Source: Aliivibrio sifiae (lineage in GTDB: Bacteria; Pseudomonadota; Gammaproteobacteria; Enterobacterales; Vibrionaceae). Taken from it: a DNA stretch of 64,000 bases. A program made the position numbers and the translations under genes. Below are positions 1 to 8,452 of this stretch, piece by piece. The stretch covers positions 1,286,804-1,350,803 of the forward strand of contig NZ_MSCO01000002.1 of the NCBI RefSeq assembly GCF_002954705.1, read 5' to 3'. The notes beneath the pieces are model-generated. The model made no database searches and was not told where the DNA came from. It saw nothing but the letters and a program-made list of their open reading frames with translations. Position 1 is the first letter of the stretch, and each line of letters opens with the position of its first letter.

Positions 1-176
1 CGGGGAATGGAAACAAAGGGAAAGTAATTCCTACTCTTTCTTTACTTAAATTACCTTGGCTACAGCAAGATGCAGATCGCGATGATTCATTTGAAGATTC
101 AATTCAGGCCATGATTCATTTTGGAATTTATAGAGGCAGCGATCGTATTATATGGAGCCGCGAACAACTAAATTAG
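1..176 (+). CDS. C-terminal end of an unrecognised protein (partial)
   Basis: An open frame runs from the window edge (first whole codon at base 3) to a TAG at 174-176, giving 57 residues that end in DRIIWSREQLN. The segment is hydrophilic, with an acidic stretch (DADRDDSFEDS) and no membrane segment. The start lies outside the window and I do not recognise the family. It is followed after 60 bases by the M14 peptidase gene on the same strand, so the two could be co-transcribed. The evidence is only the clean open frame and codon use like its neighbours. Confidence 0.45.
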   Translation, partial: GNGNKGKVIPTLSLLKLPWLQQDADRDDSFEDSIQAMIHFGIYRGSDRIIWSREQLN

Positions 177-236
177 TGCTACTATGTCTTAGTATGCTCT
201 ACGGCATCAAAGCCAAATAAGAATAAAGGAAATTCC

Positions 237-1157
237 ATGAAAAACGATTATACCTACCCAATTGGTACTCCAGGTAAAGCTTGGGGCGAAGCAGAAAAAG
301 CAGCTTGGCTTGCAAGCATGACAGTAAAACGTTCATATCAGGAAGAAGTAGCAACCAAAATTCATGCGTTTTCTGATCGCTTCAATATCTCGCAATATGG
401 TGCGCTATCATATGACGAAACACGCTTTCCACTGCTGTGCATTAAAACTCGCCAATGGGATAATGCAAAACCTACGCTATTGATTAGTGGTGGTGTTCAT
501 GGTTATGAAACTTCAGGCGTTCATGGTGCACTTCAATTTGTAGACACTAAAGCTGAGCACTATAGCCAATGGTTTAATATTGTCGTTGCACCTTGCGTTA
601 GCCCATGGGGTTACGAAGTAATTAACCGTTGGAACCCAACAGCGACAGACCCAAACCGTTCATTTTATGCAGATAGCCCTGCTGAAGAGTCGTCAGGATT
701 AATGGCATTAGTTGCGTCACTTGAAACGCCTATCTTTGCGCATATTGATCTGCATGAAACGACTGACAGCGATGAAACTGAATTTCGCCCTGCATTAGCC
801 GCACGCGATGGATTAGAATACATCGAAGGCTATATCCCTGATGGCTTCTATACTGTAGGCGATACAGAAAAACCAGCAACAGCATTCCAAACAGCAATTA
901 TTGATTCAGTTCGTACTGTTACGCACATTGCCCCACCTGATGAAAATAACCAAATTATTGGCTCAGATGTAGTACAAGAAGGCGTTATTGAATACCCAAC
1001 TAAGAAGTTGGGTTTGTGTGCAGGTCTAACCGATGCTGATTTTGTATCGACAACTGAAGTGTACCCTGATAGTGATAAAGTCACCGCACAAGAGTGTAAT
1101 GATGCCCAAGTTGCGGCCATTGTTGGCGCATTAGAGTACCTGCTAGCTCAACGTTAA
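237..1157 (+). CDS. M14-family zinc metallocarboxypeptidase-like protein
   Basis: This 306-residue protein looks like a zinc-dependent carboxypeptidase or deacylase of the M14 clan. The fold's zinc ligands are visible as H88-x-x-E91 in the segment GGVHGYETSG and H173 in HIDLHETT. A region around 135-142 (DPNRSF) matches the substrate-carboxylate-binding NR region of M14 enzymes. No signal peptide is seen, so it is probably cytoplasmic. The ATG is preceded by an AAGGAA ribosome site. The next gene encodes a POT-type transporter on the same strand 265 bases away, so peptide import followed by trimming is a reasonable but unproven link. The exact substrate cannot be told from sequence. Confidence 0.85.
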   Translation: MKNDYTYPIGTPGKAWGEAEKAAWLASMTVKRSYQEEVATKIHAFSDRFNISQYGALSYDETRFPLLCIKTRQWDNAKPTLLISGGVHGYETSGVHGALQFVDTKAEHYSQWFNIVVAPCVSPWGYEVINRWNPTATDPNRSFYADSPAEESSGLMALVASLETPIFAHIDLHETTDSDETEFRPALAARDGLEYIEGYIPDGFYTVGDTEKPATAFQTAIIDSVRTVTHIAPPDENNQIIGSDVVQEGVIEYPTKKLGLCAGLTDADFVSTTEVYPDSDKVTAQECNDAQVAAIVGALEYLLAQR

Positions 1158-1422
1158 CGATTACGTTCTCGTATTTAGAAAATAGATGAACTCACTCAAT
1201 AAATCCAAATTTTGAATGATTCATCTATTCCCCATTTAACTATTGATCATTTATCCACCGATAGCGACATAATATAAATAGTTATCACTATTTAATAAAA
1301 TAAAACCCTAAAAAAACCCTCTTACTTACACTATTTACACAATGAAACTTTAAGAATAACGTACTTTGTTACATTCTTTTGATGGTAAAATATTTAGAGT
1401 AATTACTTAAAAGAGAATCCTT

Positions 1423-2895
1423 ATGTGGAACAAACTAAATAAGTCCATGATGTTTTGCCAAATGATGTTTGGCTTATCATTCTATGGCGTAATGGTTATA
1501 TTAACTCGATTTTTCCTTGAAGAACTGAACTACAGCGAAGCTGACACCATGATGGTGGTAGGTGCTTTCTCATCAATAGGGCCTTTATTTGCTATTGCTG
1601 GTGGCTTCATTGCTGATAAATTCTTAGGAGCTTATCGTTCACTAACGATCAGTTATCTTGGCTTTTCTACGGGTTATGCTTTATTAGTTTTGGGCTCGTA
1701 CACTACGAATGTTCCCATGGCACTGTGTGGTATCGCACTGGCAAGTTATGCTCGTGGTTTAATGTCGCCTTCTTACCCTAGCCTTTATAAACGCACCTTT
1801 GATACTCAAGAGCACTTTGAGAACTGCTACCCTGTTAACTACTCAGTTAATAACGTTGGTGCTCTATTAGGCCAATACCTATTCCCAATGTTTGTTCTTG
1901 TTATAAGTTTTCACGGAAGCTTCTTATTATCTGCTATTTTGGCATTCTTCGCTTTAGCTACTTTAGTTTTTTTCCGTAAATCACTATTAACCGTAGGCGC
2001 AGATATTGACCAAAAACCGGTAAGTTCTAAAAACTGGATTTCATTTTTAATTACTTCTGCAGCAATGATTGCACTTGTATTCTTCATGTTCTCAAATATG
2101 GATATTGGCCAAAATATCGTTTACGCCATTGGTTTAGCAGCGATTGGTTATTTCATTTTCTTAATGCTTAAATCTGAAAAACCAGATGCATTAAAAATGG
2201 GAACCATCCTTATTATGACAGTCTTAACGACAGCATTCTTTGTTTACTACGGTCAGATGATGACATCAATGACAATGGTAACCATCAATACTATGCGTGG
2301 TGATCTATTCGACCTTATCCCTATCGCACCTGAAGCATCAATGGCCATGAATCCATTATGGTGTATCGTTGCTGGTCCTGTAATCGCGATGATTTTCTCT
2401 GCACTTGAAAAGCGTGATATTCATCTTTCAACCGCAACGAAAATTGGCTTTGCATTCATATTAACGGCAATTGCATTTGGTATTTTAACCATGGCGGTGA
2501 TGAGTGTTGGTGAAGATGCCGTTATTCGTCCTGAAGTATTCTTACTTATTCACTTCTTCCAAGCGTTTGCTGAAGTTATTGTAGGTAGTTTAGTCGTTGC
2601 ATTTATTTTGTCTGTGGCGCCCAAACACATTGAAGGATTTTCAGTAAGTCTATTCTCAGTAGCAATGGCATTAAGTGGCATTATAGGTGCGGTATTCTCA
2701 ACCTCTATAGCTCAAGAAAAAGGCCACGTAATCACTCAAGAATTTGTACAAACGATTTATGGAAATTACTTCCAACTATTAACCGTGCTTGCAGTTGTGA
2801 TGGTTGTAGTTGCATTTGTTGCTTCGTTTATTATTCGTAAAATGCTTGAAAGCAGTAAACAAGCAGAAATTGCGTTATCTGAATCAAAAGCATAA
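1423..2895 (+). CDS. POT/PTR2-family proton-dependent transporter, variant lacking ExxER
   Basis: A 490-residue inner-membrane protein with about 12-14 hydrophobic segments. It carries POT-family landmarks: FYG near residue 22, the GGFIADKFLGAYR loop, the NYSVNNVGALLGQYLFP stretch (the family's 'FYxxINxG' motif) and MNPLWCIVAGP. The canonical ExxERFxYYG proton-coupling motif in helix 1 is replaced by QMMFGLSFYG, so the usual Glu and Arg residues are absent. A paralogue with the same change lies at about 50.5-52.0 kb on the other strand. It probably moves peptides or another small solute across the inner membrane. A strong hairpin terminator follows immediately. Confidence 0.85.
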   Translation: MWNKLNKSMMFCQMMFGLSFYGVMVILTRFFLEELNYSEADTMMVVGAFSSIGPLFAIAGGFIADKFLGAYRSLTISYLGFSTGYALLVLGSYTTNVPMALCGIALASYARGLMSPSYPSLYKRTFDTQEHFENCYPVNYSVNNVGALLGQYLFPMFVLVISFHGSFLLSAILAFFALATLVFFRKSLLTVGADIDQKPVSSKNWISFLITSAAMIALVFFMFSNMDIGQNIVYAIGLAAIGYFIFLMLKSEKPDALKMGTILIMTVLTTAFFVYYGQMMTSMTMVTINTMRGDLFDLIPIAPEASMAMNPLWCIVAGPVIAMIFSALEKRDIHLSTATKIGFAFILTAIAFGILTMAVMSVGEDAVIRPEVFLLIHFFQAFAEVIVGSLVVAFILSVAPKHIEGFSVSLFSVAMALSGIIGAVFSTSIAQEKGHVITQEFVQTIYGNYFQLLTVLAVVMVVVAFVASFIIRKMLESSKQAEIALSESKA

Positions 2896-2908
2896 TACTT
2901 AATTAAAA

Positions 2909-2940
2909 AAAGCCCAACCCTCATTATGAGTGTTAGGCTT
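2909..2940. terminator. Bidirectional hairpin terminator
   Basis: An imperfect stem AAGCCCAACCCTCA / TGAGTGTTAGGCTT is flanked by A-runs on the left and T-runs on the right. It can therefore end transcription of the POT gene on the plus strand and of the hybrid kinase on the minus strand, whose stop codon abuts it. Confidence 0.85.
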
Positions 2941-2942
2941 TT

Positions 2943-4700
2943 TTATAATCTATCGTTACCCGAAAAAGAAGAACAGCTCCATTTCATTAGCATTTTTTCT
3001 AACTCTTTGGCCTTATATGGTTTATGCAAAATATCATCCATTCCGGCATTCATACAGCTATCTACTTCTGTTGATGTTGTTCCCGCGGTCAAGGCGATTA
3101 TCGGTTTACTGTACCCTTGCTCTCTCAACCTTTTTGTCGTTTCAAAGCCATCCATTATCGGCATTCGACAATCCATTAAAATAACATCAACCTCTTTCTG
3201 CTCTAAAAATGCCAAGGCTTCTTGACCATCGTTCGCAAAATCTGGCTGTATATTTACTTTAGCAAGCATCATATTCAAAATGACTTGGTTCATTTTAATA
3301 TCTTCAACAGCCAAGACTGAAAGCCCTCCAATAGAATGAGAGCAATCAATACATTCTTTAGACTTCACTGTTTTTTTAGAAGCGACAATTAGTGGGATAA
3401 TAGCCGTAAATACCGCGCCTTTACCTAATTCACTTTTTAACGTTAACTCACCTTCCATTTTATCAACGAGTGATTTACAAATAGAAAGCCCCAAACCAGT
3501 ACCTTCAAACTGTCGTTGGCTTGAATTATCAACCTGAGTGAATGGGTCAAATAATGTTGATTGTTTTTCAAGAGGTATACCACACCCGCTATCAGAGACA
3601 GTAAAGTGCAACGCCCCCTCATTCCAAGAAATAGAAAAAACAATCTCGCCTTCTTTAGTAAATTTAATCGCGTTACCAATCAAATTTACTAATATCTGTT
3701 GAATTCGATCAACATCACCCCACAATTCAGTTGGTAGTGTATTTTCAATGTCAACGACAAAACTCAGTCTCTTCTCTTCTATCTGGTGAGCAAACATATG
3801 TTTAATGGTTTGAATCAATATCGCTGGTTCAAATTGAATGCTCGTTAACTGCAGCATTCCTGCATTCATTTTACTAAAATCAAGTAAATCATTAATAATA
3901 ACCCTTAGCATTTCACCTGATTGATGAATGGTCGTTAATAACGTTTTCTGATAACTCGTTATTTTCGTGTCTTCCATCAACTCAGCAGAGCCTAAAAGTC
4001 CATTTAATGGTGTCCGCAATTCATGGTTTATCATGGCCACAAAATCACGGGTTGATTGCTCTGAATTCTCAGCTCTTTGTTTTTCTATCATTGTTTTTTC
4101 AAGCAATTGTTGACGTATAAATGCAGCACTTAACATCTCTGAAAATAAACGACATTGTTTCTCAATCGTTTGATGCCACGTCTTACTTGGTGGGTTATTA
4201 AACGTAAATTGCAATGAACCACATCGTTCATTTTTATGATGCAAGTAAACAATGATATGAGAGCCACTCAAGCTCCAATTAAACTCAGCGCTAGAGTGCT
4301 CTAATTCATCGTCACATAGAACAGTGTCTCCTGAAATTAATACAGACTGAAGGTGCCTATGAAGATTGAATTCAGGAAAAATAGTGAGACGTAATGTTGC
4401 GATACCATCAATACTAACTAGGTCATCTAACAAGCGTTGTAAGAGGATACTTGATGGTTCTTCTTGTAAAAAAGCTTGATTATAATCTAATAAAATAGCA
4501 TCCAGATATCCTTTAAATTGAAGTAACACAACGTCTTTTTCGGCCTTTTCTTGAACAATAAGTAGTGTTTCTTCCACTAATTGCTTAGCCGTAAATAGCT
4601 CACGACTCTTTTGTTCAAGAAGAATTTCTGCTGCCTTACGAGCCGCTTTTTCTCGTTGCACTTTTCGATTTAATAGCTCGACCATTTTATCGTTATCCAT
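2943..4700 (-). CDS. hahK: H-NOX-associated soluble hybrid histidine kinase
   Basis: A 585-residue cytoplasmic hybrid sensor kinase. From N to C terminus: a coiled-coil region (1-60), a poorly conserved sensor/GAF-like segment (60-200), HisKA with the phospho-acceptor His226 in MINHELRTPLNG, a HATPase domain with N box (NLIGNAIKF), G1 (DSGCGIP) and G2 (GTGLGLS), and a receiver domain with acceptor Asp510 in LMDCRMP. No membrane segments are seen, as expected for a kinase that receives its signal from the H-NOX partner encoded 19 bases upstream. I start at 4700 because AGAGGTG lies just before that ATG; the in-frame ATG 18 bases upstream lacks a site. The A. fischeri HahK name rests on this neighbour and architecture. 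No phosphotransfer partner is encoded nearby. Confidence 0.9.
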   Translation of the reverse strand: MDNDKMVELLNRKVQREKAARKAAEILLEQKSRELFTAKQLVEETLLIVQEKAEKDVVLLQFKGYLDAILLDYNQAFLQEEPSSILLQRLLDDLVSIDGIATLRLTIFPEFNLHRHLQSVLISGDTVLCDDELEHSSAEFNWSLSGSHIIVYLHHKNERCGSLQFTFNNPPSKTWHQTIEKQCRLFSEMLSAAFIRQQLLEKTMIEKQRAENSEQSTRDFVAMINHELRTPLNGLLGSAELMEDTKITSYQKTLLTTIHQSGEMLRVIINDLLDFSKMNAGMLQLTSIQFEPAILIQTIKHMFAHQIEEKRLSFVVDIENTLPTELWGDVDRIQQILVNLIGNAIKFTKEGEIVFSISWNEGALHFTVSDSGCGIPLEKQSTLFDPFTQVDNSSQRQFEGTGLGLSICKSLVDKMEGELTLKSELGKGAVFTAIIPLIVASKKTVKSKECIDCSHSIGGLSVLAVEDIKMNQVILNMMLAKVNIQPDFANDGQEALAFLEQKEVDVILMDCRMPIMDGFETTKRLREQGYSKPIIALTAGTTSTEVDSCMNAGMDDILHKPYKAKELEKMLMKWSCSSFSGNDRL

Positions 4701-4719
4701 AATCACCTCTTCACACAAA

Positions 4720-5253
4720 TCATTGCATTTTTAAGGTAAAACGAACTTGAGAGCCATCTTCTTGGACTGACGCCATTTGAATATCTATTTTTTCATTGAA
4801 GTGTTCTGCGCAACCTTGAATTAAGCCAAAACAAACATGAGAAAAGCATCGTGCTGAGATGTAATCCATTACCATTTCTGAATCGGTATTAGAAATAAAA
4901 ATGAATTGAGGAGGATTTGCGTCGGCATATAACTTTTTCACTTCTATATGAATATAGTTTTCTACTTGTCGAATAAAATCAAACGTCGAAGAGGACTTAC
5001 CTTGTAAACCCGGCATACTATTAAACAAGGTTAAAAATACAGATTTACCATAGACTTCTTGTAAGTCTTCAATACTAATGCCTGTCAGTTTGCTCAAAGA
5101 AATAATTAATTTGACTAGATCTTTATGATCGTAAGTTCCAACAGAAGTATAAGCCCCTTCATCATTATTTTGATCGAGCATTTCTTGGCACACTTCTAAC
5201 CCGAATGTATCTTCAACTAACTCTAAAAACTCTGAAAAAATAATCCCTTTCAT
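4720..5253 (-). CDS. hnoX: Heme NO-binding protein, H-NOX
   Basis: A 177-residue H-NOX (HNOB) protein, a heme sensor of nitric oxide that regulates a partner kinase. Family residues are visible: the proximal heme ligand His102 in VENYIHIEVKKLY, the propionate-binding Y131-x-S133-x-R135 triad, and the GAYTSVGTYDH segment at 33-43. Length is normal. The C-terminal H-x2-C-x7-C zinc ligands described for some proteobacterial H-NOX proteins are not seen near 161-172; instead Cys136, Cys141 and Cys148 lie close to the YxSxR motif. It is the first gene of a two-gene minus-strand operon with the hybrid kinase. In A. fischeri this pair is linked to NO sensing during squid colonisation; that role is inferred here by homology. 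Confidence 0.93.
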   Translation of the reverse strand: MKGIIFSEFLELVEDTFGLEVCQEMLDQNNDEGAYTSVGTYDHKDLVKLIISLSKLTGISIEDLQEVYGKSVFLTLFNSMPGLQGKSSSTFDFIRQVENYIHIEVKKLYADANPPQFIFISNTDSEMVMDYISARCFSHVCFGLIQGCAEHFNEKIDIQMASVQEDGSQVRFTLKMQ

Positions 5254-5458
5254 ATCACGTCCTTTTATCGCTTCGTATTTTTATGATGCCACTTTTCAAG
5301 TTTAGGTAAAAATAACGATAGAAGGTAATTGATATACTGATATTTATTCTGTTTTTGTCATTTACTAGACATGAAACCTGTATTTTTTATAAAAACCCAG
5401 CAACATACTATTTTAAAGTGCACTTAAGCAGTAAGCATCATTCTAAAGAGAGGGATAC

Positions 5459-5995
5459 ATGCATCAAGAAATTATTGATTTTTGGTTTACTGAATTGCAA
5501 CCAAAGGATTGGTTTGTTAGTAATGAAATCGTTGATAATATGATTAAAACTCGATTCTTACCTGTACTAAAACAGGCGACTCAAGGTGAGCTTTTTTTAT
5601 GGCGAAAAGAACCATTAGGCCGATTAGCTGAAATTATCGTACTCGATCAATTCTCACGTAATGTTTATCGCAATACTCCCCATGCTTTTGCTCAAGACCC
5701 TCTTGCATTAGCTCTTGCACAGGAAGCAATATCTCTTGGTATTGATGAGCATTTGTCAGATTTACAACGCAGTTTTCTCTATATGCCTTTCATGCACAGT
5801 GAGTCAAAAATCATTCATATCGAAGCCGTCACTCTTTTTAACTCACTCGATAGCAAGAATAATTATGAATTTGAGTTAAAACATAAAGAAATTATCGATC
5901 GCTTTGGCCGTTACCCTCACCGCAATGCTATTTTAGACAGAGAGAATACCGCTGAAGAGTTAGTCTTTCTCTCTCAACCTAATTCCAGCTTCTAA
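5459..5995 (+). CDS. DUF924 family protein
   Basis: A 178-residue soluble protein matching the DUF924 family. Characteristic pieces are the N-terminal IIDFWF, the central GRLAEIIVLDQFSRNVYR, the LQRSFLYMPFMHSE segment, and the C-terminal FGRYPHRNAILDR. The fold is predicted to be a helical repeat, and the biochemical role of the family is not established. The start has an AGAGAGGGAT ribosome site seven bases upstream. It stands alone, divergent from hnoX. Confidence 0.85.
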   Translation: MHQEIIDFWFTELQPKDWFVSNEIVDNMIKTRFLPVLKQATQGELFLWRKEPLGRLAEIIVLDQFSRNVYRNTPHAFAQDPLALALAQEAISLGIDEHLSDLQRSFLYMPFMHSESKIIHIEAVTLFNSLDSKNNYEFELKHKEIIDRFGRYPHRNAILDRENTAEELVFLSQPNSSF

Positions 5996-6047
5996 TCTCT
6001 CGCAAGAAGGTAACAACGATGATGATTCTTTAAAAGAATCATCATAA

Positions 6048-6143
6048 TTACATAGTTCCGCTTTGTACTTTATAAAACACGACACCAAATAATGCGGCAA
6101 AGACCAACACTGTAATGGCTACTTTTAACCAAATAAACTTCAT
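6048..6143 (-). CDS. Small single-pass membrane protein (31 aa)
   Basis: A 31-codon frame on the minus strand starts with ATG at 6143 and has an AAAGGA ribosome site with good spacing (AAAGGAAAAATATG). The product begins MKFIWLKVAITVLVF and consists of a short basic N terminus, one hydrophobic helix of about 18 residues and a short hydrophilic tail. This is the look of a genuine small membrane protein rather than a chance frame. Function unknown. A perfect 12-bp inverted repeat with a 3-base loop lies at 6019-6045 next to its 3' end, shared with the end of the DUF924 gene, but it has no T-run. Confidence 0.55.
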   Translation of the reverse strand: MKFIWLKVAITVLVFAALFGVVFYKVQSGTM

Positions 6144-6345
6144 ATTTTTCCTTTTATCTATACATATAAATATTTTCACACCTTCATATCATAATAAACT
6201 TGAAGCTATAAGCTACAAACCAAAGTAATAATTGTCTCGTTTCTCTTTTATTTGGAATATTTATTAAAATAAAGGCACTTTTTTTTATGTAATCCTATAG
6301 ACTTAATACTATTAATAGAATAAATAAATCATTCGAGCTCTACTC

Positions 6346-6810
6346 ATGAAAACATTACTGTCTCTCATTCCATTTTTACTTTTTCTTAATGGTTGCCAAT
6401 TAGAACAGGAGATTGAATCTGAAACCGTTGTATGCAACAAGGATGAATTCCTTTTTTCATTACCAAAGCATATTTTAGATTATAGAGATTCTATGGCGAC
6501 TTTCTCGCAAGAGGGTGGCGAGAATCCATTAAACTCAGTTCAATTTGTGAGTGAATGCATACCTAAAACCTCATTTAAAGAACTTGCTGAGCGTAGCGCA
6601 AAAGATATTTTAATTTCAAATTATAAAAACTCAGGTCGAGTAACACACTTTAGAATAAGAGATAACGTAGCTTATGTAGAGCTAGCGGCACATACCGATG
6701 GTTGGCCTGGTGTAACTGCATCATTAGCTGCGGTAGAACCTATTATTAAACGTAATTTATTTCTAAACAGCAAAGTAGAAGACGTTGTTGTTGGTGAAAT
6801 AATCGATTAA
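6346..6810 (+). CDS. Hypothetical lipoprotein
   Basis: A 154-residue secreted lipoprotein. The N terminus is a lipoprotein signal peptide with lipobox LNGC, lipidated Cys at residue 17. The mature part contains no motif I recognise; it has two further Cys (positions 30 and about 62) that could form a disulphide. The ending VVVGEIID suggests a small alpha/beta domain. The gene stands alone between AT-rich spacers. Envelope location is well supported, function is not. Confidence 0.7.
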   Translation: MKTLLSLIPFLLFLNGCQLEQEIESETVVCNKDEFLFSLPKHILDYRDSMATFSQEGGENPLNSVQFVSECIPKTSFKELAERSAKDILISNYKNSGRVTHFRIRDNVAYVELAAHTDGWPGVTASLAAVEPIIKRNLFLNSKVEDVVVGEIID

Positions 6811-6938
6811 TAAAATAAGACAATGCTTCTATAGAATCTATGCACAAAAATCATAGTAATCGTTACAAATAGTCATTTGCTTCATAGCCTCCCTTTCCCT
6901 ACTATTCGCGCTCTTATTTTTAACCCTAAGAGCGCAGC

Positions 6939-7121
6939 ATGTTTTCACAATCCATTTTCGCTCAATTGATCAGAATGAGTGTGTTATTAGTTTTATCCCT
7001 TATTGCCGTTCATAACTCACCTGCTTTGCTGAACTTATTAGCTCAACAAGCAGTAAATAGTGGGTGCCATCAGCAAACAGGTCAAGACGATAACCACCAC
7101 CACTCTCATCACCACCATTAA
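6939..7121 (+). CDS. Short membrane-anchored protein with histidine-rich tail
   Basis: A 60-residue protein with one hydrophobic segment (about 10-32), a single Cys at 43 and a tail of repeated histidines (HHHSHHHH at the end). His clusters of this type often bind zinc, nickel or copper; that is inference. The gene ends nine bases before the start of the MFS transporter, on the same strand, so the two are likely co-transcribed. The ribosome site (AAGAG) is weak but is repeated in almost the same form before the transporter. It could be a metal-sensing leader or a small partner subunit of the transporter. Confidence 0.6.
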   Translation: MFSQSIFAQLIRMSVLLVLSLIAVHNSPALLNLLAQQAVNSGCHQQTGQDDNHHHSHHHH

Positions 7122-7130
7122 GAGCACATT

Positions 7131-8339
7131 ATGAGTATTTTTCGCTTTCCACCACTAGTATGGCTTGGGATCGGGATTTTAATTATCAGTCTAGGGATCA
7201 GACAATCATTCGGCATCTTCATGATGCCAATTTCAGACCATTTCCAAACAGGTCGTGAATTTTTTAGCTTTGCTATCGCACTACAAAACCTTTTATTTGG
7301 CATTTTTCAACCCTTTGTTGGTATGGCATCAGATAAGTGGGGCTCTAAACGCATTATCATGTTAGGTGCTGTCGCTTATGCATTGGGGCTTGTTCTTACG
7401 TCAATAGCGACTGAACCAAGCATGTTATATTTATCTCTTGGCGCATTAGTCGGCTTTGGTTTAAGTGCCACAAGTTATGTGATTATTTTAGGTGCTGTCG
7501 CTAAAGTCGTTCCTGCTGAACACGCAGCAAAAGCTTTTGGTTTAACAACCGCAGCGGGCTCTTTTGGTATGTTTGCTGTTATTCCTGGTACTCAAACCTT
7601 AATGCATGATTTTAACTGGCAATTTGCATTACAAATATTCGCCATGCTATGTACGCTTATTATTACTTTTGCTCTGTTTATGAAAACAGCAAAACCGTCT
7701 TCTCAACAATCAGTTGTAGAGGATACTCAAACACTAAGCGAAGCGTTAAAAGAAGCGTTTACTAACAAAAGCTACTGGTTAATCCACGCAGGATTCTTTG
7801 TATGTGGCTTTCATGTGATGTTCATTGCTACGCATTTACCTAGTTACTTAGCTGATAAGGATCTGCCCGCTTCAAGTGCGGCAATGGCATTAGCTTATGT
7901 AGGTATTTTCAATATCTTTGGTTCCTATTTCTGGGGTGTAATGGGCGATAAGTACAGCAAGCGACACGTAATGTCTGCTCTGTATTTTGTCCGTACTATT
8001 GTGATTGGTGCATTTGTAACGCTACCAGTTACTGAACACACAGCGGCTATCTTTGGTGGCGCAATTGGCTTCTGTTGGTTAGGTACAGTGCCATTAACAT
8101 CTGGCTTAGTTCGTCAGATCTTTGGTGCTCGTTACCTATCAACTCTGTATGGTTTAGTGTTCTTTACTCATCAGGTTGGTAGCTTTTTAGGCGCTTGGGC
8201 TGGCGGTCGTATTTACGATTACTATGGCTCATACGAACCAATCTGGTGGTCTACGGTTGTTCTTGCTTTCTGTGCGGCGTTAATTCACTTACCAATTAAT
8301 GATAAGCCAATACAAAGACTGAAATTACAAACAGCCTAA
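7131..8339 (+). CDS. MFS transporter (monocarboxylate / oxalate-formate antiporter-like)
   Basis: A 402-residue major facilitator with 12 predicted membrane helices. The N-terminal stretch GIRQSFGIFMMPISDHF and the loop GMASDKWGSKRIIMLG match the MCT-like branch of the MFS, which moves small organic anions. The second-half signature GVMGDKYSKRHVMSA is also present. It follows the His-rich mini-protein by nine bases and has a TAAGAG site before its ATG. The gene ends at a strong terminator. The substrate cannot be deduced; the His-rich neighbour hints at a metal link but does not prove it. Confidence 0.8.
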   Translation: MSIFRFPPLVWLGIGILIISLGIRQSFGIFMMPISDHFQTGREFFSFAIALQNLLFGIFQPFVGMASDKWGSKRIIMLGAVAYALGLVLTSIATEPSMLYLSLGALVGFGLSATSYVIILGAVAKVVPAEHAAKAFGLTTAAGSFGMFAVIPGTQTLMHDFNWQFALQIFAMLCTLIITFALFMKTAKPSSQQSVVEDTQTLSEALKEAFTNKSYWLIHAGFFVCGFHVMFIATHLPSYLADKDLPASSAAMALAYVGIFNIFGSYFWGVMGDKYSKRHVMSALYFVRTIVIGAFVTLPVTEHTAAIFGGAIGFCWLGTVPLTSGLVRQIFGARYLSTLYGLVFFTHQVGSFLGAWAGGRIYDYYGSYEPIWWSTVVLAFCAALIHLPINDKPIQRLKLQTA

Positions 8340-8356
8340 CTTTCAAATAAAAAAAA

Positions 8357-8384
8357 AGCCGATACATTATAACGCGTATCGGCT
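8357..8384. terminator. Bidirectional hairpin terminator
   Basis: A perfect 9-bp stem AGCCGATAC / GTATCGGCT with a 10-base loop is bordered by a run of A on the left and T on the right. It closes the MFS gene on the plus strand and can also end the PTS operon arriving on the minus strand. Confidence 0.9.
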
Positions 8385-8452
8385 TTTTTGTTATTTGAAG
8401 GTTTGATATCAACTCAATAATTAGGTCACAATTCTACTTACTAAAACTAATG

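Noticed and set aside
848..1120. Open frame antisense to the M14 peptidase gene
   Set aside because: It lies fully inside a well-supported gene, has no ribosome site and no recognisable protein features.
6019..6045. Perfect 12-bp inverted repeat with a 3-base loop as a terminator
   Set aside because: It lacks a T-run on either strand, so I mention it only beside the small gene and do not call a terminator.
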